From a bacterium (GTDB lineage Bacteria; Spirochaetota; Spirochaetia; JABEVK01), in the NCBI GenBank assembly GCA_021781625.1, contig JAJXWL010000021.1:1-16663 (forward strand): 16,663 bases of DNA. Direction: 5' to 3'. The notes beneath the pieces are model-generated. The model saw only the letters and a list, made by a program, of their open reading frames with translations, had not been told where the DNA came from and did no database searches. Made by a program: the position numbers and the translations under genes. Positions 6,268-13,258 of the stretch are shown in pieces (the first letter of the stretch is position 1; every line of letters begins with the position of its first letter).

Positions 6268-6873
6268 TTAACTCGCCCCTAAACTCATCAGCTTATCTAA
6301 TTCTAAGACTTCGATTTGGTTGCCGTTCCGCTTGAGGACTTGAGCCAGCACTAATTCTTCGAGAGTTTGCTGAACTTCGGACCGGGCCAAGGACAACGAA
6401 AGTGATAATTCGTCCGCCAATTTGACTTCCTCGCCGAGAAGGGTGGATTGGTGGGCTAAAACTTGCAGAGCTCCCCACACAGCCTGATGCGTCGAGTTCT
6501 GAGCTAACTTTTGAATTTGAGCATTGGCGTTTTGAAGCCTGCGGCACAGTTTGTCGATAATGCTCAAAGCAATTTTGGGGTTCTTTTCGATCATTTGCTC
6601 TAAACCTACCCGGTCAAAGGCCAGCAAGGTCGTAGGAGCCAACGTGGTGGCAGAAGCCGTCCGTTTGATTCGGTTGACGATGGCCATTTCCCCAAAGAAC
6701 TCCCCTTTTTCGAGCACGGCAATGGGAGTTTCTTTCCCGGCAATTTGACGGCTTATTTGAACTTTGCCCTCTTGAATAATGTACATTTGATCGCCTTCCT
6801 CATTTTCCTGAAAAACGGTTTGTGAAGAGGCAAGAACTTTGCCGTATTTTTGCAAAAGAGGGTTCGTTTCCAT
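6268..6873 (-). CDS. Crp/Fnr-type cyclic-nucleotide-binding regulator
   Basis: A 201-residue protein. Residues 15-110 form a cyclic-nucleotide-binding beta roll with a good phosphate-binding cassette: GEFFGEMAIVNRIKRTASATT (57-77), including G61, E62, R71 and T72. A long helix (98-125) is followed by a C-terminal winged-helix-like region (about 128-198), whose recognition segment would be SLARSEVQQTLEELV. It probably binds cAMP or a related ligand and acts on DNA as a dimer. No CxxC cluster of the Fnr iron-sulfur type is present; C110 is the only cysteine. Its ATG follows TATATT by six bases; GGAG sits only two bases from the ATG, too close for a normal Shine-Dalgarno, so leaderless initiation is likely. 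The VWA gene lies immediately downstream. Confidence 0.85.
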   Translation of the reverse strand: METNPLLQKYGKVLASSQTVFQENEEGDQMYIIQEGKVQISRQIAGKETPIAVLEKGEFFGEMAIVNRIKRTASATTLAPTTLLAFDRVGLEQMIEKNPKIALSIIDKLCRRLQNANAQIQKLAQNSTHQAVWGALQVLAHQSTLLGEEVKLADELSLSLSLARSEVQQTLEELVLAQVLKRNGNQIEVLELDKLMSLGAS

Positions 6874-6888
6874 TTCTCCAATATAATC
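6874..6888 (-). promoter_or_regulatory. -10 element for a leaderless Crp-like gene
   Basis: The - strand reads GATTATATT, six bases (GGAGAA), then ATG. The same nine bases precede the PilZN-like gene at 14812-14820 at the same distance. No good -35 is visible at 17 bp. Confidence 0.5.
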
Positions 6889-6958
6889 AAAACCTTCATC
6901 CGGAGCGAGAGCGGTTTCACCGAGAACTGAAGCACAACTAAGTCCAGCCCCGTTTCCT

Positions 6959-6968
6959 TTCCTAGGAA
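6959..6968. repeat. 10-bp palindrome over a ribosome-binding site
   Basis: TTCCTAGGAA is a perfect palindrome that contains the AGGA Shine-Dalgarno of the gene starting at 6975. It could be a protein-binding site; a hairpin would be short (about 4 bp in CCTT...AAGG). Confidence 0.35.
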
Positions 6969-6974
6969 GGTGCT

Positions 6975-7964
6975 ATGAATCCTCTTTATGCCACGACAAA
7001 ATCCTGTTCTAGGGTCTGCCTCTTTTTCTTGTCAACCCTGCTTCTTGGCTGCCAAGTCTTTGCCACAGCGGCTCCGGCCCGCTTGCTCGACTTTCAATCT
7101 GAAGAGCGGACTTTGGGCTTTACGTTTGATCATCCTCTCAAAAGCGCTCACATGACCACCGAGCCACCCGACTTGCTTTCACCAGCCATACTCCAAGGCA
7201 ACCGAGTGAGCCTCAAGCGGCAAGTGGAACCACCGGGGCAAGAAATCCGCTATTCGCTAGAAGTCCAGGATGCTCAAGGGACAGTGACAGGTATCCAAGG
7301 GAGCTATTGGGGCCTTAACCCTCGTGTAGCCCTCTTACGACTCTCAGAAATCCGCACGGCCGGAAATAGCCGAAACCCAGATGCCCTTGAGCTAGAAGTT
7401 GTCAAAGCAGGGTCGCTAGCGGGACTCTGCCTGGATTTGACTTCACCTGGTAGGTTTGAACGCTTTAACTTTCCCGAACAAGACGTTCAAGCGGGACAGT
7501 TTTTAGTTTTGGTGGCGGGACCTCGTTGCCCATCTCCCCTACCCGGCAAAGTGTTTTTTTGGGCTATCCCCGGTTTGACCAATCAAGGTCTGTTGGTCTT
7601 GCGCACCGCCCCCGACAAAGGCGCCCAAGATGCCTTTTTATGGGGTAAAGACCTCAAACGAGCCTCATCGCTCCTTCAGGTGTATCATCACCGGGAACCT
7701 CGAGCTTGGACTTCACAGGCTCCCTGGACCGGACCTCCGTGGTGGCCAGAGGGAGCAACGGCCACAAGGACTTGGTGTCGACTAAAAGAAAGCGCAAGTC
7801 CCGCTGGAGTAAGCCAATGGCTGTTGGTGGCCAATGGGTGCCAAACCTTGGGGAAGGCCAACCGGCTAATTCCCTACGAAGAAAGTCCTGGTAAGACCCT
7901 CAGCGCCAAGGTCGCCAAGAAGAAAAAGACCAAAAAAGGCCGTTCCCCGCAGGCTCCCAAGTGA
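6975..7964 (+). CDS. Exported protein with a lamin-tail-like domain
   Basis: A 329-residue protein with an N-terminal export signal; LLLGC at 22-26 could be a relaxed lipobox, or cleavage may occur near ATA-AP (about 33). Residues about 119-215 resemble a lamin-tail domain: LRLSEIRTAGN, NPDALELEVV, LAGLCLDLTS, then VQAGQFLVLVAG. Such immunoglobulin-like domains occur in exported bacterial proteins and are thought to anchor or bind. The C-terminus turns strongly basic (AKVAKKKKTKKGRSPQAPK), and this tail overlaps the convergent gene by 65 bp. The ATG follows AGGAAGG, a good Shine-Dalgarno. The region upstream has a weak promoter match (TTTCAC, 17 bp, CTAAGT). I cannot assign a specific function. 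Confidence 0.65.
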   Translation: MNPLYATTKSCSRVCLFFLSTLLLGCQVFATAAPARLLDFQSEERTLGFTFDHPLKSAHMTTEPPDLLSPAILQGNRVSLKRQVEPPGQEIRYSLEVQDAQGTVTGIQGSYWGLNPRVALLRLSEIRTAGNSRNPDALELEVVKAGSLAGLCLDLTSPGRFERFNFPEQDVQAGQFLVLVAGPRCPSPLPGKVFFWAIPGLTNQGLLVLRTAPDKGAQDAFLWGKDLKRASSLLQVYHHREPRAWTSQAPWTGPPWWPEGATATRTWCRLKESASPAGVSQWLLVANGCQTLGKANRLIPYEESPGKTLSAKVAKKKKTKKGRSPQAPK

Positions 7965-8283
7965 AGTAAGCAATACGACCCGTTTGCCAGGTGTAAGGTG
8001 GAACGGAAAAGACCGTCCAGTCTTCAGGAGCTTTCCAGCCCAGCCAAAACTTTAGTCCTGGCAAAGGGCCTTCTAAGTAAGGACCTTCTTCACGGGGCAA
8101 CCATTTGCCTAACGAGATTTCAACCAATTCAGTTTTAGTGGGAAAAGGGGTGTTTTCTGGGGCCATGAGTAGTGGCGGGAAGGCACGGAAGGTGTCACCC
8201 ACCTTGAGGGCGACGTCCTCTTGAAACCTTAAGAGGCGAACATCTCCCTGGGGTGGAAGCCACACCCAACGGGATTTCTTCAT
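7900..8283 (-). CDS. Small protein of unknown function, tryptophan/proline-rich
   Basis: A 127-residue protein starting MKKSRWVWLPPQGDV at ATG 8281-8283, supported by AAGGA seven bases upstream; a longer version from 8316 would overlap the divergent gene's start and lacks that support. It is rich in Trp, Pro and Phe and has no signal peptide or transmembrane segment. I recognise no family. Its 3' end overlaps the convergent lamin-tail gene by 65 bp, and its promoter region abuts the divergent gene at 8315, with a possible -10 (CATAGT) overlapping that gene's -10 on the opposite strand. The reading frame, start signal and placement support a real gene; a role is not evident. Confidence 0.6.
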   Translation of the reverse strand: MKKSRWVWLPPQGDVRLLRFQEDVALKVGDTFRAFPPLLMAPENTPFPTKTELVEISLGKWLPREEGPYLEGPLPGLKFWLGWKAPEDWTVFSVPPYTWQTGRIAYFTWEPAGNGLFWSFSSWRPWR

Positions 8284-8301
8284 TTTTTCTTTTCCTTGTG
8301 G

Positions 8302-8307
8302 TACTAT
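8302..8307 (+). promoter_or_regulatory. -10 element for the gene starting at ATG 8315
   Basis: TACTAT, then seven bases, then ATG at 8315. The upstream ATG at 8306 overlaps this hexamer and would lie upstream of the predicted transcript, so 8315 is the better start. The -35 region is T-rich without a clear hexamer. Confidence 0.4.
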
Positions 8308-8314
8308 GCCTGCC

Positions 8315-9085
8315 ATGATTCAGAAAATCAACCGCTTAGTCGAGAGTCTTTTGCAGGGCTTTAAAACCTGGCCCCACCTCGAAGCTGTGCAAAAGATTCC
8401 CTATCAAAGCTACTCAGAAGCTTTATTTGAATTTGCCAGTATCAAACTCGATGTCTTTCTTGAGGGGTCGATTCCCCCTCAACAAGACCGAATCCAGCTC
8501 TTTCCCCCCCACGAGTTTCTCGAAACCTCTTTAGCCGAAACCAAGGACCGTTTTTTCCTCGAAAGTCTGCCGGTCCACATTGAATATAAGAAGACTCGTG
8601 ATCTTGAAGCCTTACTGAAGGGTATTCGAAATGAACCTTTCACGTTGTTACAAGGCTCCACCTACGGTTTGTACCGCCTCTTGTGGGGTGTCCCAGTCTT
8701 TTCGCGATCGGGTTGGGTGGATCAACAAAAGCAAATACTCGAGTCACTTCCTGAGGCTTTTTGGCAATGGCACCTGAACAACCTGAAAGCTCGGCTTGAA
8801 CATTACGTAGCGGACCTGGGCACGGCCCTATTTCATCAAGACCCCTTACAGTTCCCTATCAGTTTAGCCCAACTGCTCGAGACCGTGACAGAACTTGTGT
8901 TGAGTTCTCATCACCAATTTCTGTGTCCCCCTGAACAGCGGCTGAGAAGCTTGGAAGCTTTGCCGAACTTGCCCTCAGGCTTTATGGGCTTATTGAATTC
9001 TTTAATTCGCACGGACGGGGCCCTGGATCAAGAAAGAAAGCTCACGGTAGCCCGAAAACTGGTCGAACAACTTTTGAGTTTGTAA
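8315..9085 (+). CDS. Probable degenerate nucleotidyltransferase-fold protein
   Basis: A 256-residue cytosolic protein. The middle and C-terminal parts recall the helical portion of DUF4037-like nucleotidyltransferases: GLYRLLWGVPVFSRSGWV, then HLNNLKARLEHYVADLGTAL, then HHQFLCPPEQRLRSLEALPN. The N-terminal segment (YSEALFEFASIKLDVFLEG) sits where such enzymes carry GS...DxD, but only one aspartate of that signature is present, so catalysis is doubtful. The family call is from memory and tentative. The start at 8315 rather than 8306 is chosen because the earlier ATG lies within the -10 hexamer. Its TAA is immediately followed by the ATG of the secreted HExxH protein, so the two are probably co-translated. 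Confidence 0.5.
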   Translation: MIQKINRLVESLLQGFKTWPHLEAVQKIPYQSYSEALFEFASIKLDVFLEGSIPPQQDRIQLFPPHEFLETSLAETKDRFFLESLPVHIEYKKTRDLEALLKGIRNEPFTLLQGSTYGLYRLLWGVPVFSRSGWVDQQKQILESLPEAFWQWHLNNLKARLEHYVADLGTALFHQDPLQFPISLAQLLETVTELVLSSHHQFLCPPEQRLRSLEALPNLPSGFMGLLNSLIRTDGALDQERKLTVARKLVEQLLSL

Positions 9086-10612
9086 ATGCGCATCCTCTTG
9101 GCGGTTTTGCTTCTTGGCGGCAATATTCCCTTCCTTTTGGGGGCGGATGTATTTCGCCAAGAAAATCAGCAAAGCTTTCTAGAGCGCCAACGAGTGACCT
9201 GGAACGGACAAACTTCGAGCTTTGAGTGGGTCCTTCCCCAACTCGCCCCAGGCAACTGGCTAACCTTGGGCCCCCTTCCCCCGGGTCAGATCACCTTACA
9301 AATCGACCCCGAAACCCAGGGAGCAGAAGTCCACTTTCCAGAAGTTTCGGGAATCCAGGTATGGCTGGCCTGGAAACTTCCCTTCCAAGTTCATCGCCTT
9401 CGCCTCATCACCTCGGGGCTTATCCCTCCCCCGCTTACCCTAAGTCTACAAAAACACTTGTCGACGCAGGAGCCTCTGGTAGCCCTTTCAGGCTCCACCT
9501 TGACCTTTTCTCTGCCCCCCTGGCATACAGCGTCTGGTTTCACCTCCGCCTTAGAGCTGTCTTGGGCTCATAATACGGGGTTTACCTTGCAGGCGAATCG
9601 GCTTGACCAAAAAGACGCCTCGGTAAAGTTTCATTTCTCGGCTCCTACAGGGACTTGGTTCTACTACCCTCAAGTTTGGAAGACCTCAACCCGCCGTTGG
9701 TTGGTCACCGTCCAGGGTGACCAACAGGTTCCTTTGACTCGTCTTCGCCTTGCCGCAACGGCTCCCCAAGACCCCCTTCCGGTAGACCTCGCAACACTTC
9801 TTCACTGGCCAACTCAAAGCTTTCGAAACCAAGAGCAAGAGTGGTTTCTTTGGCAAGGGCAAAAGAACATTTTGATTTTGTTGACTAAGGACTACGCCCT
9901 TCAAGCTCGGTTTTTGACACGACTAGCCTTCTTTGTCGAGAAACAAAACTACCGAGGGAGGTTCTTAACCTTAGACGAGGCCGCTAAGTTGCACGGTTGG
10001 AATGCCCATGATTACGCCCCAGAAGATTTGGCCAATTTCTTTAATTTAGCCAGTGCCGAAAACTATGCCTTATCCCCTCAAGAGCAAGAACTTCGGCAAC
10101 GGCTTGAACAGCAAAAAATCTTGATCCTCACCTCGCCGGGGCACTGGAAAGGCGGCGAAGGCGCCCTATTAGGGATCAGTGAAGAATCACCGCCTCCCTT
10201 GCGAGCTTTTTTGTTGACACACGAAAGTTTTCACGGCTTGTATTTCACAACCCCTCAGTATCGCAGTAGTGTAGCCAGGATTTGGGCTTCACTTCCCGAA
10301 GCTTGCCGTCAACAATTTCGCAATTTTCTTGCCGCTTCATACTATGATGTGACGGATGCGGCTTTGGTTGTGAATGAATTCCAGGCCTACAGCCTTCAGC
10401 AAGACTCGGATGGCTGGGAAGATTTCTTTCGTGACAAAGTATTGAAGGCCCCCAGTTTAATGGCTCATAATGAACTTCTTGCGGCGTATTTAACCGCCGC
10501 AAAAGAATTAGATCAAACCGTCTTTGAAGATTTTGGTTTTCATTCGGGTGAGCTTCAAGACCCGGTAGTTTTCTTTGCCGGCAAAAACAACCGCACTCTC
10601 GCTCCCCCTTGA
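9086..10612 (+). CDS. Exported protein with HExxH zinc-peptidase signature
   Basis: A 508-residue protein with a signal peptide (MRILLAVLLLGGNIPFLLGA, cleavage near 20). Residues 30-240 are beta-rich. The C-terminal half contains LLTHESFHGLYF, with H379-E380-x-x-H383 as a zincin motif, and VVNEFQAYSLQQ with E431 placed 47 residues later as a plausible third zinc ligand, the gluzincin arrangement. This suggests a periplasmic or surface metallopeptidase, or a descendant of one. I know of no named family for the whole protein. It abuts the preceding stop (TAA-ATG) without a Shine-Dalgarno, implying translational coupling. Its last 58 bp overlap the end of the convergent receiver-kinase gene. Confidence 0.65.
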   Translation: MRILLAVLLLGGNIPFLLGADVFRQENQQSFLERQRVTWNGQTSSFEWVLPQLAPGNWLTLGPLPPGQITLQIDPETQGAEVHFPEVSGIQVWLAWKLPFQVHRLRLITSGLIPPPLTLSLQKHLSTQEPLVALSGSTLTFSLPPWHTASGFTSALELSWAHNTGFTLQANRLDQKDASVKFHFSAPTGTWFYYPQVWKTSTRRWLVTVQGDQQVPLTRLRLAATAPQDPLPVDLATLLHWPTQSFRNQEQEWFLWQGQKNILILLTKDYALQARFLTRLAFFVEKQNYRGRFLTLDEAAKLHGWNAHDYAPEDLANFFNLASAENYALSPQEQELRQRLEQQKILILTSPGHWKGGEGALLGISEESPPPLRAFLLTHESFHGLYFTTPQYRSSVARIWASLPEACRQQFRNFLAASYYDVTDAALVVNEFQAYSLQQDSDGWEDFFRDKVLKAPSLMAHNELLAAYLTAAKELDQTVFEDFGFHSGELQDPVVFFAGKNNRTLAPP

Positions 10613-11754
10613 GGTAAGTTGTCCACTTGAACTTTTCCCCCTAGGGTCAAGACAATTAAGTCGACCAAGGAGAGTCCCAAACCCATTCCCTCCGAATGAT
10701 TCATGATCCCCCCCGAAAGAAAGGGCTGAAAAATATTGGCCAAAGCATAATCAGAAAAACCGGGACCATTATCCTGTACCGCTAAGACTAGCCATTCACC
10801 GGATCTTTCCAGCGAGATTCGAACCTCGGGGGTTTTTCCGGCGTATTTTTGAATATTCTCAAACAAATTGAACAAGGCTTCTTGCAACAAATCTTCGTCA
10901 CAGCGGAGTTCCAGGATTTCTCCCTGCACGTGGTAGACAGCCTTTGGAGCCTCGGGATACTGTTCTTTCAGCCGACGACAAGCTTTTTCTACCAAGTCCT
11001 TCAGAGAGATTTGATGGTACTCAAGCTGGCGCACAGAGGTCGATATTCCGGCATATTCCAAAGCTTTTTTGGTCGAGCGTTCTAGCCGCTGAGCAGAGTC
11101 ATCAACAAATTTTAAAAACTCTTTAGCCTCGTCTTGGACCACGTAAGGTTTTAACATTTCAATAAAACCTAAAATCCCGCTTAACGGCGTGCGAAGTTCA
11201 TGACTGACCAGGGCCACCATGTTCGAACGAGCTTCCTCGAGCCGATGAATTTGATAATACGCCTCTTGAAGTTCTTGAGTTCGCAAGGCGACTTCTTTCT
11301 CTAAACGGCGTTGATGCCGCTGTTCCAAATCTTGATTACGAACAAAAGCCAACTCTTTTCTGAGCATGGCCAAAAGCATATGCCAATCGATGGGTTTCAG
11401 AACAAAGTTTCCTACACCGAGATTGATTAAAGGAATCAAATGCCTAGCTTCACTGTAGGCCGAGGTAACCAAGAAGCTTTGCTGAGGCTTGAGTTTTTGA
11501 ATTTCTTGAATCAGGCCAATCCCATCCAACTCAGGCATGCTGATATCGGTGATCACCACAGAAAACGATTCTTGAGAAAACCTCTGAAGGGCATCTAAAC
11601 CGTTTTCTGCCGTTACCACCTTGGGAAAGATCGATTGAAGAATTTCAGCGACTTCAGAACGCACGCTGGCTTCATCTTCCACATAAAGAACACTCGAGTC
11701 TTCCGCGAGTTTCAAGAGCTCCGAAAGGAGGGGGTCACGTACCGTTGTGGGCAT
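10555..11754 (-). CDS. Receiver-histidine kinase hybrid
   Basis: A 399-residue cytosolic signalling protein. Residues 20-135 are a CheY-like receiver with acidic residues E26/D27, phospho-acceptor D70 (VITDISMPELDG), T97 and K120. Residues 140-178 form a coiled coil. The HisKA domain holds phospho-histidine H185 in SHELRTP. The HATPase domain (about 250-393) shows N-box N296/N300, DNGPGF (328-333) and GMGLGLS (356-362). All catalytic residues are intact. No DNA-binding output or membrane segment is present. It overlaps the upstream kinase gene by 20 bp, and its own Shine-Dalgarno (CAGGAG, 7 bases before the ATG) lies within that gene. The receiver is likely phosphorylated by the neighbouring kinase, forming a relay whose final target is not in the window. 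Confidence 0.92.
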   Translation of the reverse strand: MPTTVRDPLLSELLKLAEDSSVLYVEDEASVRSEVAEILQSIFPKVVTAENGLDALQRFSQESFSVVITDISMPELDGIGLIQEIQKLKPQQSFLVTSAYSEARHLIPLINLGVGNFVLKPIDWHMLLAMLRKELAFVRNQDLEQRHQRRLEKEVALRTQELQEAYYQIHRLEEARSNMVALVSHELRTPLSGILGFIEMLKPYVVQDEAKEFLKFVDDSAQRLERSTKKALEYAGISTSVRQLEYHQISLKDLVEKACRRLKEQYPEAPKAVYHVQGEILELRCDEDLLQEALFNLFENIQKYAGKTPEVRISLERSGEWLVLAVQDNGPGFSDYALANIFQPFLSGGIMNHSEGMGLGLSLVDLIVLTLGGKVQVDNLPQGGARVRLFLPAKKTTGS

Positions 11755-12820
11755 TTTCTAGCTCCTGAGGAAATTCGAGTAAAAATTTCGTCCAATTATC
11801 ATGACAAGACACCGTCAGGTGCCCCTCATGAAAATCTTCCACAATCATCTTGGCCATATATAACCCCATGCCAGCATTCTCTTGCTTGGACGTAAAGTAG
11901 GGGTCAAAGATTTTCGAAGTCAGGGAAGGATGAATCGCACCACCATTGTTCTCAATCAGAAGAAAAGCTTTGCCCTCTTGAGTATGTGCCTTCAGAATGA
12001 TCCGAGGCCTTCCGACATCTTGCTCCGCAAACGCGTCTCCGGCGTTCTGAAGAATTTCGAGGATAGCTTGAAGGATTTCTCCAGCAAACCCATTCAAGGG
12101 GATATCCTCACTAGAAAACTCCAAATCGACGTGAATGCCTTTCTTTTGGAAATTGGAGTGTAAGAGGTTTACAGCTCGGGAGGCCAGTTCACATAAATTG
12201 TGACGTTTAGCAATCCCTAAAGACGTATAAAAACCTCGGAAGGTATCAATCGTTTGCGAAAGTGATTGCACGGTGGCCGTCACTTTATTGAGTTTTTCAT
12301 GTAAATAGTCGTGATCCAGGGTACCGAGTTCCATTTTTAGCTGGACATTTCCCACCAAAGAATTGATAAGCGTCAGGGGTTGCCGCCATTCATGGGCAAT
12401 CAGACTTAAAAGATCGCCCATTTGAGCTTGGCGGGAACGGATTAACAGAATACCTTGTTCCCGTCGCTTCGCTTCTTCACGCATGACGTCTTGTGTGGTA
12501 TCCGCATGGACCACGATGTATAAGGGATTTCCGCTTTGGGGAACGAGGGGAAATACCGTAATTGTATCAATAAAAAGGTCCTCTCCCCGAGAAAGCGACA
12601 CAGAAGTACGCCAAAGCGGAGATTTTTTTGCCTGGTCCCACCAATCTGCCTCGGTAAGAAGCAAAAAACTCGGACTTTTTTGTCCTAAATAATCTTGATA
12701 ATTTTGAGAAAAATATTGAGAAAAAAAAGGATTCGCATACAAAAGCACCCCCCCTTCGTCCAAAATCTCAATGGGGAGCGGACATTGATCAAGAACGAGC
12801 GATAAAGCCGAGTTGTCCAT
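11735..12820 (-). CDS. PAS-domain histidine kinase
   Basis: A 361-residue soluble sensor kinase starting MDNSALSLVL. Residues 5-110 look like a PAS fold (LPIEILDEGGVLLYANPFFSQYF, then GNPLYIVVHADTT). The dimerisation domain carries H143 in LIAHEWRQPLTLI, the HEWRQP variant typical of NtrB-like soluble kinases. The HATPase domain shows EILQNAGDAF (N259), ENNGG (290-294) and GMGLYMAK (317-324), so it should be active. The ATG at 12820 is chosen over GTG 12838 because TACAAT lies six bases upstream of it and neither has a Shine-Dalgarno. The signal sensed by the PAS domain is unknown. The receiver-kinase encoded next is its likely phosphorylation partner. Confidence 0.88.
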   Translation of the reverse strand: MDNSALSLVLDQCPLPIEILDEGGVLLYANPFFSQYFSQNYQDYLGQKSPSFLLLTEADWWDQAKKSPLWRTSVSLSRGEDLFIDTITVFPLVPQSGNPLYIVVHADTTQDVMREEAKRREQGILLIRSRQAQMGDLLSLIAHEWRQPLTLINSLVGNVQLKMELGTLDHDYLHEKLNKVTATVQSLSQTIDTFRGFYTSLGIAKRHNLCELASRAVNLLHSNFQKKGIHVDLEFSSEDIPLNGFAGEILQAILEILQNAGDAFAEQDVGRPRIILKAHTQEGKAFLLIENNGGAIHPSLTSKIFDPYFTSKQENAGMGLYMAKMIVEDFHEGHLTVSCHDNWTKFLLEFPQELENAHNGT

Positions 12821-12832
12821 AACGTTATTGTA
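12821..12832 (-). promoter_or_regulatory. -10 element for a leaderless PAS-kinase gene
   Basis: TACAAT, six bases (AACGTT), then ATG on the - strand. ATAACGTTAT is a 10-bp palindrome across the predicted transcription start. No clear -35. Confidence 0.5.
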
Positions 12833-12858
12833 ACCCACTTTTGGGGAAAGAAAAGGGG

Positions 12859-12887
12859 TTTACATACTCAGCTTTTCTATGTTAGTT
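12859..12887 (+). promoter_or_regulatory. Promoter of rpmB
   Basis: TTTACA (12859-12864), 17 bases, TTAGTT (12882-12887). It gives a leader of about 25-30 bases containing the GAAGGGG ribosome-binding site. Confidence 0.5.
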
Positions 12888-12920
12888 TGCCTTTCTAGAG
12901 TTTCTGTGAAGGGGTTTCTT

Positions 12921-13148
12921 ATGGCCAGAAGATGCGATATTTGCGGCAAAGGAACAATGTTTGGTAATAATGTTCCACGCAAAGGTCAGCCGAAGAAGCA
13001 GGGTGGCGCTGGACAGCACATCGGGGTGAGAACCCTGAGAACTTTTAAGGCCAATATTGTGAATGTCAAAACCAGCTTGAACGGGACTGTACAGACCATT
13101 AAGGTTTGCACTTCGTGCCTAAAAGCCAATAAGGTACAAAAAGCCTGA
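12921..13148 (+). CDS. rpmB: Large ribosomal subunit protein bL28
   Basis: A 75-residue protein, MARRCDICGKG at the N-terminus and KVCTSCLKANKVQKA at the C-terminus, typical of ribosomal protein bL28. Two CxxC pairs (C5/C8 and C63/C66) form the zinc-binding version of the protein. Relative to short bL28 forms, residues 18-38 (a Lys/Gly-rich loop, PRKGQPKKQGGAGQHIG) look like an insertion. ATG 12921 has GAAGGGG six bases upstream; an upstream in-frame extension to 12879 has no such support. It is monocistronic, with its own promoter and a strong terminator. It is divergent from the kinase operon and convergent with the metallohydrolase gene. Confidence 0.95.
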   Translation: MARRCDICGKGTMFGNNVPRKGQPKKQGGAGQHIGVRTLRTFKANIVNVKTSLNGTVQTIKVCTSCLKANKVQKA

Positions 13149-13194
13149 TAGGGAATGCTGTCAGACAAGACGTTCTCGCGCTTTCTACGGAGAG

Positions 13195-13223
13195 AAAAAC
13201 CGGCATTGTGCCGGTTTTTTTTT
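13195..13223 (+). terminator. Bidirectional rho-independent terminator after rpmB
   Basis: An 11-bp perfect stem (AAAAACCGGCA / TGCCGGTTTTT, loop TTG, 13195-13219), followed by T's to 13223. On the other strand the A run gives TTTTTCT, so it should also stop the convergent metallohydrolase transcript. Confidence 0.9.
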
Positions 13224-13258
13224 ATTCCTCTAAATCTTTTATTTCTCTAAATCCACAA

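Noticed and set aside
8306..8314. Upstream ATG for the nucleotidyltransferase-like gene
   Set aside because: It overlaps the TACTAT -10 hexamer and would not be in the predicted transcript; ATG 8315 fits better.
9226..9573. 115-residue + strand frame inside the HExxH gene
   Set aside because: Pro/Ser-rich, no domain, contained within a longer gene with a signal peptide and a conserved motif.
11882..12163. 93-residue + strand frame opposite the PAS-kinase
   Set aside because: Lies antisense to the conserved HATPase region of the kinase; no ribosome-binding site or recognisable content.
12821..12838. GTG start for the PAS-kinase six codons upstream
   Set aside because: No Shine-Dalgarno, and it lies inside or upstream of the -10 element that positions transcription at ATG 12820.
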